Below, piece by piece: positions 1 through 11,500 of a DNA stretch of 21,553 nt. The notes beneath the pieces were generated by a model that saw nothing but the letters and a program-made list of their open reading frames with translations, ran no database searches and was not told the origin of the DNA. Positions within the stretch are counted from its first letter, which is position 1, and every line of letters begins with the position of its first letter. Source of the DNA: Heterotrichella gracilis (taxonomy: Eukaryota; Sar; Xanthophyceae; Tribonematales; Xanthonemataceae); the NCBI GenBank assembly GCA_032358255.1, contig JAULBX010029522.1:1-21553 (forward strand), written 5' to 3'. The position numbers and the translations under genes were made by a program.

Positions 1-293
1 GGTTGGCCACCATCTGCCACACTGGAAACAGTGTCAGTTAAGCCTTGGCTCTAGGACTGGGGTGAGGCATACCCAGAAATGCTAACCTGGCTTCAAAGCT
101 GGAAAGCAAATACTTACTTACTTACCCTAGGCGAGGGTGTGCCGGCTGCATACCCATGTCAATTCTCTTGTCCCCTCTCCCACGCTGTGCACGCCCTTCA
201 TCTACCAGCCATATAGCCCCCCTCACACATCACCCACCAGCCACATTTGACCCCCTCCCCCCCACATTTGACCCCCCCAACCCCCCCCCACAG
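1..293 (+). other. XPB intron (3' part) with a ghost of the next exon
   Basis: No earlier XPB exon is recognisable here. The stretch ends in a long C-tract and CAG at 291-293, a normal 3' splice site. A 15-base unit, CCACATTTGACCCCC, is repeated at 241-255 and 262-276. A decayed copy of the following exon start lies at 182-204. Confidence 0.7.
182..204 (+). repeat. Decayed copy of the XPB exon edge at 292-314
   Basis: Twenty of 23 bases match the acceptor AG and first bases of the exon at 294, 110 bases downstream. In the matching frame the copy reads [11 protein letters not shown] against [11 protein letters not shown] in the real exon. It is also preceded by a pyrimidine-rich run. Confidence 0.7.
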
Positions 294-1693
294 GCTGCGC
301 AAGCCCTTCATCTATGGCGCCACCAGCCACCAGGAGCGCACGCGCATACTGTACGCATTCAAGCACAACCCGCAGGTCAACACGGTGTTCCTGTCAAAGG
401 TGGGGGACACATCCATCGACGTGCCGGAGGCAAACGTGCTGATACAGGTGAGGGGTGTGGTGGTGTGTGTTGGGGGGAGGGGGGATGGCGCTCAGCAGCC
501 ATGCAGGGATGGGTGGGTGGAAGGCGTCATGCAGGTGTCCTTTGGTGGGCGGTAGTATGCTCTACTTGGTGGTGGTGCTAATTTTGGGGCAAGATACCTG
601 GCTCTGTTTGTTGGTGGTCCATCTGACATATGTCACCTGGTTCTTGGTAATTCGTTCGACATGCGTAGGAGGGTGGTGCTTTGCATGTGGATGGGTTCCC
701 TCCCTTATTTTATTCCTCACTCCCCACCCACCCACCCCCAGCGGGTTAGCGCGGCGTAGACAGGAATGTGTCAATGGGTTTGGTTACGTTGTAGGAATCC
801 GTGCCAGGAATCTCCTTACACGCCGGTTCTTGGCGCCAGGAATCGCAGCTCCCTGCCTAATCTCACTCCACAGCCACCCACCCCCACACCCACAAACCCC
901 GCCCCACCTTGACCTCACTCCTCACCACCCCACACCCCAGATCTCCTCCCACGCGGGCTCCCGGCGCCAGGAGGCGCAGCGCCTGGGCCGCATCCTGCGC
1001 GCCAAGAAGGCCAAGCCGGGTGCGTCCACCTCGCCCGATGAGTTCAACGCATTCTTCTACACGCTGGTGTCCACCGACACCCGTGAGATGTACTACAGCG
1101 CGCGCAGGCAGCAGTTCCTCATTGACCAGGGCTACAGCTTCAAGGTAGGGGTGTGGGCCTGGGGGGTTGGAGGGGCATGGAGCCCTGGGTGGCTAAAGAA
1201 TGAAATTCAGGGCTATTTTCCCATTTTGTATTAATGGGAGTTACTGACATCCTCTGTTGGGATACGGTTTTTTGGGGAGGGGGTTTGCCCACCCCTAAGG
1301 GTTTGGGTTAAGGTTATTAAGTTGGTGGAATGGGCCATGCAACCATTCACCCACCTTTCACGCCCATCCCCCCCGCAGGTGATCACCAGCCTGCTGGACG
1401 CCGCTGGTGGCGCCACCCTGCAGCTGTCCACCAAGGAGGAGCAGCTCAACCTGCTGGCTGCAGTCCTAAGTGCGGGGGCGGAGGAGGCACAGGAGGAGGC
1501 TGTGGATGTGAAGGATGAGGTGGCGGCGCCCAAGGGGGGGCTGGCGGGGAAGCGGCGGGCGGGGAACATGGCGGCGCTGTCGGGCGCTGCGGGGATGCGC
1601 TACATGGAGTACAGTACAGGGCAGGGCGGGGGCAGGGGGAAGAACAAGGCCAAGCCCAAGAGCGCGATTTTCAGGCAGGCGCTGCGGGGGTGA
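294..1693 (+). CDS. XPB: XPB/ERCC3 DNA helicase (TFIIH subunit), C-terminal part; 5' end outside window
   Basis: XPB is the 3'-5' DNA translocase of TFIIH and opens DNA in RNA polymerase II initiation and nucleotide excision repair in the nucleus. Three exons are visible: 294-447, 941-1144 and 1379-1693, joined in phase 0, with stop TGA at 1691-1693. The first exon enters in phase 2 behind a C-rich tract and CAG. Together they encode about 223 residues. Helicase motif V is seen as [16 protein letters not shown] and motif VI as [21 protein letters not shown] and [13 protein letters not shown] follow as in animal and plant XPB. The tail is Gly/Lys-rich and ends near FRQALRG. The N-terminal domain, Walker A, DEVH box and RED motif lie upstream of the window. 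Introns 1-293 and 448-940 hold decayed copies of the exon that follows each. Identification is near certain from family knowledge. Confidence 0.96.
810..852 (+). repeat. Ghost copy of the XPB exon at 941
   Basis: Thirty-four of 43 bases match 941-983, 131 bases downstream. Translated in the same frame the copy reads [13 protein letters not shown] against [13 protein letters not shown], then meets a TAA at 858-860. It lies inside the 448-940 intron and starts at the same base as the real exon, though no good acceptor precedes it (CCAGGA). Confidence 0.8.
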
Positions 1694-2313
1694 GGGGGAT
1701 CCCGGGGGTGGCTGGCTGCGGGGGGGGGTCAGGCGGTTGTGGGTGGTCGGCGGACGGGTGGTTCCGGACTCTAGCACTGGCCGCAGCACAAGGCGGCGTG
1801 CAAGGAGGCGCGCCTGGCGGCGAGGGATGCTGGGACAAGGGTGCAAAATTTGGCGTGTTGGTCCACCGTTTTCGAGGGGGGCAAATCATAAATCGTTGGC
1901 AAGGGGGTGGTAGCTGATGCAGACAGCCAGGATTATCGCCTTTTTGCTTGATGCTCTATTTATTTGGATCGATATGCTTTTGAAAAGGCAGGGAGGTCTC
2001 ACATTTTTCACTTTTTGCGGGAATTTTGCATAATCTGAAATTGCGTCTGCTTTTCACATAGGATGTCTTTACATATATAGGGGAAACGTCATTCAATCGC
2101 TTGACTGCAGGATACTTGCACTAACTGTGAGGTACAGACCTTATTTCCCAGATATTGGATCATTATGTGCAGATAACATTTAGATTTAATCACTGCTGAC
2201 AGCAACAAGGCTTATTCATGGCCATGTGCGAGGAGCCTGACCAGCGCAAGCACCCATGATTTCAGTGATTATGTACAGTGGTGCAAACTCTAATGCGTGC
2301 AGGATTTGATGCT

Positions 2314-2318
2314 TGTAA
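2314..2318 (+). terminator. Candidate TGTAA polyadenylation signal for XPB
   Basis: TGTAA is the usual poly(A) signal in chlorophyte algae. I noticed no earlier TGTAA after the XPB stop; this one would give a 3' UTR of about 640 bases. The pentamer is short and others occur further on (3747-3751 and near 4030 and 4848), so the assignment is tentative. Confidence 0.35.
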
Positions 2319-2563
2319 CCTGCACTATGCTATGGCAAAAACTTCAAAAAGCATGTCCTGTCCATCATGGTGACACAATCATGATGACACAATTTGACTC
2401 TCCACTTTACCACCCAGTCTGGCAGCCATCGTGCCGCATGTGAGCTTATGGGCAGTTTCAACTTGTTTGCCCTGCACAGATTGCTTTGACCCTCGAGGGC
2501 CCTTGCATCGTTGCTCTTCCACACTTCTCTTGTGCCCACCTGCATTCCGCTCCTATTTTGCAG

Positions 2564-3067
2564 GGGATGTGACAACGGCTCCACTGCAGATCGCTCACCG
2601 CGTGACCAAGGTACTGGGGTTGCAGACGTGACACCTGCTGCCTGAGGAACTAGCGGGATCCAACGAGGTGGAGTTGCAGCAGTGAAGCGTTCTTGGGGGA
2701 GTTGCCTAGACTTGCCGTGCAGTCTTTCCCGCTGTGCATCTGTTATCAGCAAGTGGACTGGGGACAGTGCACACCGCTTAGCCTAGCAGGGTTTTGCCAG
2801 GGAAGCCGCCTTGGCCTATAGTAGGATGGTTTTGGGCACCAGGGGGCGAGCACTATCATGATAACGCTGGCTAGGGCAGGGCAGATGGATCGGGTTTGTG
2901 CCTGGTCAGATGAGCGTCCATGGTACCAAGCAAGTTCAAGTACACAGTGACTGTCTCCATGTTTCCCAATATACTGGGAATGTTTCTGTACCTAATATAT
3001 CCTGCTGCTTATCACCGTGCAGGTATTTGAGAGCAACGCAGCGGCTGTCAAAAAGCCAAAGAAGTGA
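2564..3067 (+). other. Doubtful pair of short exon-like segments
   Basis: Segment 2564-2610 follows TTTTGCAG and ends in AAG before GT. Segment 3023-3067 follows CCGTGCAG and ends in TGA. Only one frame joins them openly, reading DVTTAPLQIAHRVTK and then VFESNAAAVKKPKK before the stop. Amino-acid makeup and splice sites look plausible for the end of a plus-strand gene, but I found no convincing upstream exon between it and XPB and recognise no family. It may be a gene remnant, a spliced non-coding RNA or chance. Confidence 0.2.
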
Positions 3068-3803
3068 AAGCCACCTCACCTCTCACCAAGGTGAGACATA
3101 TCTACCACCCATAGGAGATAATTGCACAAGAACAGGTGTTGCTGTAGCACAGATTTGCAGACAGCCTGAGAAACCTGGGCGCAGGCTGGCACAACCTAGG
3201 TATAGTGTACCTCATGCGCCCAACAGGCCTTGCGATGATACACAATGGTTCAATAGCACCTTGCATCACGAATGCACCAGTTCAAGGCCCTTGGAACGAT
3301 GCATTGTTTGGCAATCATTGCGCAGCCAGCAGCTGCCCCCAGCATGTCCCCACTGGCATGTTTGCCTTCCATCAATTCAAACAATTTCTTCACTGAGTAG
3401 TCTGCCGTGTTTTCTATTGATTGCAGGCTAATGGGTAGTGAGCACTGCAGCAACAGCGCCCAACTCGTCAGATGCGGGACACCATTGGGGCCAGCGCAGT
3501 TGCTTACACGATATCTGTTGATCTCATCCCACTCGTCTCTCGTGTGGCTGGTGTGCTGTGGCAGCTGCAGGGCAGCTATTTTTCTTGCTAGTGAGCAGTT
3601 TTGACAGCGCCTGGCAGGTGATCAGCCTGGCAAGTATATGCAGGCATGAACCAACCCTATCTCCTACTGCACATGTGCTGCGGCCTCTACCGTACAATGA
3701 TTGGCTGTGCAGTACTGCCATCAAAACGCACTAGTCAGCTGCAGCTTGTAATAAGTATTCCTATTCATACCTTGGGTGGTGGCGGAAGGTTGACTGTGTG
3801 CCT

Positions 3804-3856
3804 GCCAGTACTACTCAGTCTGGCTGAGCCCTAGCCAGTACTACTCAGTCTGGCTG
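3804..3856 (+). repeat. Tandem direct repeat, 23-base unit, period 30
   Basis: The unit starting GCCAGTACTACTCAGTCTGG occurs at 3804-3826 and again at 3834-3856 without mismatch. It lies in the intergenic region and no function is evident. Confidence 0.9.
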
Positions 3857-4417
3857 TGCTACTAGCTGTCTAAAAGCAGCTGATGTTGCTGTCACTCCCT
3901 GAGCTAAAAAGTTCACAATTACCCTAGTGGTGCTACAGGGTATTCACTAAAAACCCCAAAGTAGGGTATTGCGTACATGCAGGGCTGAACACGCCCCGCG
4001 TCATGGCAATCATGATGATCTCATTACTAATGTAATGTTAATACTATTAACCTGAGTTTAAGTTAAATTAAATTGCTGCGGTGCCCGCCATGAGCTGTCG
4101 CAGTCTTGTCAAGCAATTCTGCAAAAATCTGATATTTTATGCCGCATGGGCCATTGGCAGGATCATCCGTTTCTCCTTTCTTGGTCTCAGTGGAGATTTC
4201 AACAAACTCAGTCTACAGCAAATTATTTATTGTTGTTGAAATTACATCGTCGTATCATCGCGATGACTGTCAGTGCGGCAACCCTGGTGCGCACCCCAAT
4301 GGCATGCAGGCAATGCCCCACTGTGAACAAAACTCAAGGACTGGCCTGCAATTGGACACACTCCACAGATACTAATGCCTGGAGCGCGCGCGCACCGGCT
4401 GGAACATGATACCAATA

Positions 4418-4455
4418 AGCAAACACATCGAGTCATAAGCAAACACATCGAGTCT
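4418..4455 (+). repeat. Tandem direct repeat, 18-base unit, period 20
   Basis: AAGCAAACACATCGAGTC occurs at 4418-4435 and 4438-4455, in the region downstream of the AP2 gene. No function is evident. Confidence 0.85.
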
Positions 4456-5585
4456 CAAAGTAATCAAGTCTAATGATAAAAAGGTCGGTGAGAAAATCCA
4501 CCGATGATGCTTAAAGCACGCATAAACACTAGCAGCCCCCAGCTGCTGCAGCCAATCAACATATTACGTCTGCCCACTGCCCACACCAATCACTAGTGTA
4601 CAAATTGCGGCGAGAGGTTGCCAACATTGGCGTGAGCAAAGGAAGCGTTAAACCCAAAAAGTGCAGATCAACAGTTTGAAAAGGCGCTGGAAAGGGCGCA
4701 ACAATACAAGGCTATGTACCAACATGTGGCGCAGGGCGTGTGCATTTGAATGTATAAAGAAGTAAAAAGCGGATGCATGGAAGCAGCTACCGGGTTCAAT
4801 ACCCCCCACAGTGCACCTGCCACATTGGCTGGCTGGGGTCGCATGAAATGTAAAATAAAAATCCACAGCATTGGAATGCAGGCACTAACAATCATGCCTC
4901 GTTGCTTATTGCTAATGTGTGCTGCAAACCGCTGTGTGGGCCGAGTGGGGTGGTAGCGGGGATAAGGCGGCGCAAGCACCAAGGAAAAACCAAACGCTAA
5001 TGCGCGCTGGAAACATTGTGCTATTACGCTGATGCCAATCAGCAGCACAAGCCTATTTATTTATTATGTTTGCTAGCATGCTGTGCATGTCACGGCAATC
5101 ATTCCTATCGCAAGTGCTACAAGCCCGCCACTGTACAAGTGCATGGGCACAGTGCTATTCCAAAAATCACGCCAGCAAAGTGCTGAAAGTAAGCAAATGC
5201 AGGTCACCTGTTGGCACACCCACCTACCACAAGGGCGGGGTCGCCAAATAGCGCAGTTCTTAAGGCGCGTCACGATGGAAACCACGAGGACTATTTGACA
5301 TGGTCTAGAAAATCACACATGCTATTATCCAAGAGCCACACAGGAAGGGCTCCACCATTCATTTCAAATCCCCAAGGCCCACAAAAACTACCGGGTAGGG
5401 CTGATGTACACATGCGTCAGAATGTAGTATTGAATCACTACACAGCTGGCTGCTGCCCGAGTCCCCAGCGACTGAACCCCATGGAAATTGCCATCCCTGC
5501 ACACCGCGCACACCATCCCCGCAGGGACTCATCACTGCTCAGTACCTCCTCCCCCACCCAAAAACCCCACTCCTCCCTCCCCACC

Positions 5586-8500
5586 TCACACCGTCTGCAC
5601 CGCATCAATCACCATGGGCTGTGGCTGCGCCTCAATTAGCCGTTGGCCATGCAGGTTGGCGGTGTCGCTCGATGAGGAGGAGGGCGTGGCCCCATCCACC
5701 ACCGCAGCCACCACCTTCGTCTCCTCCAGCTTAGGCACAAAGGCAAAGGCGGGCAGCTCGCCCCTCACCTTTGCATCCACCAGCGCCTCGACCAGGATGG
5801 CAGGGGCTGGGGCGGTGGGGCGCACCACCTCCACCGCCTCCTCCGGCTCGGGCACGGGCTGGGGGCGGGACTCCACCACCACCGCCGCGGGGGCGGTGCG
5901 GCGGTGGGGGCCGGGGGCGGCGTCGCCAGAGGTGCGGGAGGTGGTGGTGGTGTAGCCTCGGGGGCGCTTGCGGCCCCATCCGGAGGGTGCGGGGACTGCC
6001 TCGCCCTCCGAGTCATACGCCTCGCCCTCGAACGGTTCCGCGGCGGGCTTGCGCTTGGGGGTGGGCTGGCGGCGCGCGGAGGGGGTGTAGTCGCCCACTG
6101 GGAAGTTGGTCAGCGCCTGGGGGCCGCGCAGGCGCAGGGCCTCCTGTAGAAAGGGGGGGGGAGCAGGCGGGGTCAGTGGGGCACGAAAGGCAGAGAAAGG
6201 GCGGTAAAAACAGCAAGGGGAGGATGCTACTGGCAGCTATCAGATGGTGCTGCACATCTATATGGCAGTAGCCACACGCGAGGTGGAGAAGGTCCCAGAT
6301 GGGTTTAGGGTAAAGTCTAGGGTTTTACCTGGTCGTACGCGCGCGCCGCCTCCTCCTCGCTGTCAAAGTATCCCAGCGACACCTGCTTGGTGCCGTCAAA
6401 GATGCGCGCCTCCCACCGCGTGTTGCGCTCGTGCCACCGCACGCCGCGGAAGCTGCTGGAGCCCCTGGGATCAAGGGATGCACACGGTTCAGGGCCAGGG
6501 ATCAAGGTTTGGTGCCCAGCCAGCAACAACCCACTCCACCCACATGTGTGCATGCAAAACCCTGCGAAGACAATGGCTGTGCTGTTCAGGCTCTGCAAGA
6601 GTGGCTGCTAACCCCACTGTACTCTGAGCAACTTTAACTGGCCCGGCACGGTCTAGTCAATCACCACAGCAGCAGGATGGTGGCAATAGGATGGGGGCCT
6701 CAGCCTTACCGTGAGGTGGATGGTGTTGAGGCCGGCGGGGGGCTGGGGGCAGGGGCGGCCTCCACAGGTGGGGGCGGAGCCACCTCCCGGGGCTTGGCAG
6801 CCCTGGGCTGCTCCCCTGTGGCAAAGTTGGTGGTGGCGTGGCGCCCCCGCAGCTGCACCGCGGCACGGTCGTATGCGCGCGCAGCCTCCTCCTCGCTGTC
6901 GTAGAAGCCGAGGTGGTGCACCTGGGTGGGGGTAGGGTGGGGTCAGGCACACAGGCTAGCTAAATAATAAGATATCTGGTGCAGGGTTGCGCGCTTTTGT
7001 TTTTGGCTAGGCCCACAGGTAAGATTCTGTTTTGGCTGCTAAGCAACATTATAAATAGTTAATGTACAGCTACCAAGCAGAAAAATACGTAGACCATTAC
7101 CATATAAAAAACAACAACAGACAATATTACATACAAATAAAACTTATATTTAGGCACTTACCTTGTTCTCGTGCCACAGCTGCGCCCGCCACTTGCCGCT
7201 GCGCTCAGACCAGCTCACGCCCTTGTACTGCGAGGAGCCACGCTGCTGGGTGCTAGCGCGCACACGCACAGGCGCAGGCGCGGGGGCCTCGCCCTCCCCT
7301 TCCTCCTCGCTACCGCTACCCCCCTGCTCATCGTAGCCCGAGTAGGCCGAGGGGGGTCGGGATGCACCCGGGCTGGTGGCGGCGAAGTTGGTGGGTGCGT
7401 CGGGGCGCATGCGGCGCACGAAGCGGTCGTACGCGCGCGCGGCCTCCTCCTCGTTGTCAAAGTAGCCCAGGTACTGCACCTGCAAGGGGGGTAGGTTACG
7501 GTTTGAGTCGCTGGGGCTGAGCAGGTCAGGGTTGGGTGACTAGGCCTGAGCATGGGATAAGCAGAGGGCACATGGGGCTAGCATACACATAGACAGGGTG
7601 TCAGAATTGAACACCTTATGAATGGGGTGTCAGGTCAAGGTTTTGAGCAGTGGTGCATTTCCTTTCATTTCATATCCTGTCAAGAGGGTTTAGGGTTCAG
7701 CAAGGGTTTAAAATATCACGGCTGCGCCGCACCTTTGCCCCGTTCCACGCCTGCGCCCGCCACTTGTTGGAGGACTCGGACCAGGTCACGCCCTTGTACT
7801 GCGTGGTGCGGCGGGGGGCGCGCAGGCGGCGGTTGCTGGCGGGGGCAACCTCCACCTCTGGGGGGAAGTTGAGGCGCGCACCAGGGCCGTGCAGGCGCAG
7901 GGCAAGCTGGTCGTAGCCGCGCGCAGCCTGGTCGTCTGTGTCAAAGTAGCCGGCAAACACAGCCTGTAAAAAGGGGGCAAGGAAGCGTTGAGTACACTAA
8001 TAGAGTACAGGACCAGGGAAGGGACTGAAATTTTGGCAAACAAGGCCTGTGGGAGGGGGTGGGTGGGCAAGGGGTGAGCAGGATGGTTCTGTGTGCAGGG
8101 CACGTGGCGGGTTTGACGCATCATGCACAGGCAACACAGGGGCAGGGCAAGCGCCCAGCCACCTGCCACTGCACAGCAGCAGGCGCAAAGAATCTACAAG
8201 CAAGAACACCAGACAGCCCATCCAGACCCCAAACCCCAACCCCATGGTACTGCACCCAAACCCTGATCCCTAGCAAGAACCCTGATCCCCAGCCCCTCAC
8301 CTTGCCATCCTTCTGCACGTGCGCAGTCCACTTGCTGGCCACCGGCTCCCACCCCACGCCCACAAACTTGGACATGGCGTCAGGCGCCTGGTCCTCCTCA
8401 TCGTCCTGGGTGCCTTGAGTGCCGGGGGCGCTGCCGGGGCGCGGGAAGTTGGTGTGCCGCGAGGCGCTCCCGCGCCTGTACTTGAGCAGCGCGGTGTCAT

Positions 8501-11500
8501 AGGCAGCCGCCGCCTCCTCCTCGGTGTCGAAATACCCTAGGTGGTGGCACTCCTTGCCCTCCCACAGCTGCCCGCGCCACTTGCCGATGCTGCGGTTCCA
8601 GCTCACGCCCTTGTAGCGCGAGCTGCCGCGCTGCGCAGTCTGCGGCGCGGCGGCGGCGGCGGCGGCCGCCGCGGGGCGCGGGGCCGCGGGGCCAACCGGC
8701 GCCTCCGCCCCACTGGCGGCAAACGCCTCCAGCTCCTGCTGGTAGTCGGCGAGGGGAAAGTTGGTGCGGGCGTCGGTGCCGCGAAGCAGCACGACGGCGC
8801 GGTCGTAGGCGCGCGCAGCGGCGGCGGCCGAGGGGTAGTGGCCCAGGAAGCGCTGCTTGTTGCCGTCCCACAGCAGCGAGCGCCACTTGCGCCCCTTCTC
8901 GCACCAGCTCACGCCCTTGAAGGGCGACGAGCCGCGGTTGAGCGAGGGGCGCACGTCCTCCAGGGACCCGCCCTCCTCCTCTTCATCCCCAAAACTGGGC
9001 TCGGCATCCCCCATGTCGGTGGGGGGTGGGGGGTGGCCCTTGGCCTCCTCCCCCTCCATCACGATGGGGGTGGGGATCTGGCGCTTGGTGGGCAGGTCGT
9101 GGGGGGTCACGGGGCCCGGGGGGTGGGGGTACTCCTCCCGGGCACTGGGGCGCTGGGTGGCGTTGGTGGTGGGGGAGAAGAGGGAGAGGAGGTTGCTGGC
9201 GGCGGTGGCGGGCTCCTCCAGTGCCTGGTCGAGGGCGGCGGGGGGTGAGGGGCGGGGCGTGGGGTCGTCAAAGCTGTAGCCATAGTCGGAGGCGGGGTAG
9301 TTGGTGACTGCGTTGCGGCCGCGCAGCTGCAAGGGGAAGGAGAGTGGGGGGGATGTCAGCGGGGAGAAACCAGGCTTTCTGGATGGAGACGACGCTTAGG
9401 GTTCAGATTCAGGGTAAGGCTTCAAAAAAAAGGTTCAAGCAGCTGCTGCGTGTATGCTTATACAGCAGTGGCAGGGCAACCAGCAGCAGCAGGACAGGCC
9501 GAAATCATAAGAACACAAGTGAAACCCTAAACCCTACACTAGGGTTTGCCACCCACCTTGAGCACCTCCCGGTCAAACGCGCGCGCCGCCTCCTCCTCGC
9601 TGCCAAAGTAGCCCAGGTGGTAGTTGGACCTGTTGGCGGGCCCGGCGTGCATGAACACCTGCCACATCTTGCGGTGCTTGTGCCAGCTCACGCCGCGGAA
9701 GTTGGAGTAGCGCGTGCCGATGCGGCCCGTCTTGGGCTGCGGCAGGCGGGCGGGTGGGGGTGGCGCAGGCTCGCTGGCCTCCTCGAGGGATGTGTCCATG
9801 GGGTCCACTGCATGGGTGCTGTCGGTGTCGTTGCCTGGGGAGGGGGGGTGAGGGGGGGGTTTAGGGTGGGGGTGAGGAGGGTGGGTGGGTGCGCAAGGGG
9901 TAGGCAGGCAATACAGCAGGAGGCATGAAAGCTGCAACATGTGGTTCATTATGAGCATCACTATACCACATGCCCAACACAATCAAGCAGCAGCACATGC
10001 ATGCCACCCTTGCACCCTTGCATCCAGGGCGTGCTGACTCCATCAACACATGCACCACTTCCAGCACGCACCTGTGTCCCCCTGGCAGAGCAGCTGGCGC
10101 TTGAGGCGGTCTGTGAAGTTGGTCACTGCGCGCTTGCCGTGAACCTGCACACACACACAGCCAGTCAGCACCGTCACACCACCACTTACTCCATGCAGCG
10201 GGCACCAATAGTGGATGACACAAGCAGCAGCATCAGTCATGTGAAAGGGAACTTCAGACTGTGCACAGTCCCACCACCGGAGGATACAGGGCAGGCTGCT
10301 ACCCTAAACCTTAGACGTGGCCTTGCCAAAACCCTAACCCCTAAGCCTTAAACCCTGCCCCCTCACCTTGCGCGCCTCCTGGTCGTACGCGTGCGCCGCC
10401 TGCTCCTGCGTGTCAAAGTAGCCCAGCCCGCGCATCTTGCCCTGTGCCTGGATGTAGGCGTACCACTTCTGGCTGTGCTTGTGCCAGCTCACGCCCTTGT
10501 AGCTGGAGGACTTGGGAGGCAGCGCATCCCCAACCGCCTTGACATTATGCAAACCCTTGGCTGGGGACTCGCTCAGGCGGTCATCGTCCGAAAGCTCATC
10601 CATGTCCATGGCCACCCGCATGTCGCTGAGGTCGTCGTCGGAGGCGGATTCCTGCTCAGAGAGGGTGTGGCGGGGCTGGAGGGGCAAGGAGGTGCCGGTC
10701 TCAAACTTGGACACGGAGACGGCCTCGGTGTCGGTGGCGCCGTGGCCTGAGAGGGAGGCGGACAGGGACTGGATGCCCTGGCTCAGGGGGTTGCCTGTAG
10801 GAGGGGTAAGGGGGTGTCAAGGGGATGGGAGCGGTGGGGTTGTAGGGAGGAGAGGAAGGGTGTCAAGGGGTGTAAGGGTGGTCAAGGGGAGGAAGAGCAC
10901 TGGGCAAGAAGGGTAGCAGTGCAATGCACAGATGGCCAGCACTTGATTCCTACACTGCAGAGGCCACATACCCAGCGCCTCTGCCCACAGGGTTGCAGGC
11001 ATGGGGTGAAAGGTCTGAGTATCATGGATACTGGCTACAGTTTAGGATTTACACAGTCAGGGTCTTTTTCAGTGGCACAGTGGCACTTTAAGCAGTGCAA
11101 GGATTGGGGTCAAGGGTATCATTTTGGATACTCCTAAGGGTTTAGGGTTTAGCAATAAGCGTCATTTCCAATGGAAGTCCAGGCAGGGGCTACCCACCTG
11201 TCTTGCGCATGCGCTCCTCGTGGATCTGCCAGAACAGGTTGGCCAGGTCGGAGAAGTTGTCCTGCACCACAGACAGCAGCGCAGCAGCCGCCAGCTCATC
11301 CTCATAGTCGGTCACCGGGAAGTTGATGTTGGCCTCGGCGCCCGCGTGGCGCAGGCAGGAGCGGTCGTACGCACGCGCAGCCTCCTCCTCCTCCTCCGCC
11401 TCGCCGACCAGCTGGAACTCCACCCCGTCCCAGATCTCGGCGATCCACCTCCCCTTCTCAATGTCCCAGCTCACCCCCTTGAAGCTGGAGTGGGGGAGGC

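Larger units (their letters stand above)
1694..5585. other. Intergenic region between convergent XPB and AP2 genes
   Basis: This 3.9 kb stretch lies between the stops of XPB (plus) and the AP2 gene (minus) and should hold both 3' UTRs. Its GC content is lower than that of the genes. Many short open frames occur on both strands, but none shows a recognisable family or a run of consistent splice sites. It holds two pairs of direct repeats (3804-3856 and 4418-4455) and one doubtful pair of exon-like pieces (2564-2610 and 3023-3067). I saw no tRNA, rRNA or mobile-element protein. Confidence 0.6.
6099..8366 (-). other. AP2 domains 8 to 11, each split by a phase 0 intron
   Basis: Domain 8 (7862-8366), 9 (7384-7798) and 10 (6823-7227) are each cut between strands two and three, after a Lys codon and before AVFAGYF, VQYLGYF and VHHLGFY. 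Domain 11 (6099-6451) is cut instead in the helix, after AYDQ and before [15 protein letters not shown]. Exons 7733-7963 and 7162-7479 therefore each encode the second half of one domain plus the first half of the next. Confidence 0.92.

Noticed and set aside
4787..4810. GGGTTCAATACCCCC resembling a tRNA T-arm
   Set aside because: The stem does not pair properly, and no A box or acceptor stem lies at the right distance.
4668..5048. Hydrophobic 126-codon minus-strand frame
   Set aside because: It could suggest membrane segments, but residue use is erratic and no start or splice context supports it.
8541..9248. 235-codon plus-strand frame opposite AP2 domains 6 and 7
   Set aside because: It is antisense to a clearly coding AP2 exon and is explained by high GC.
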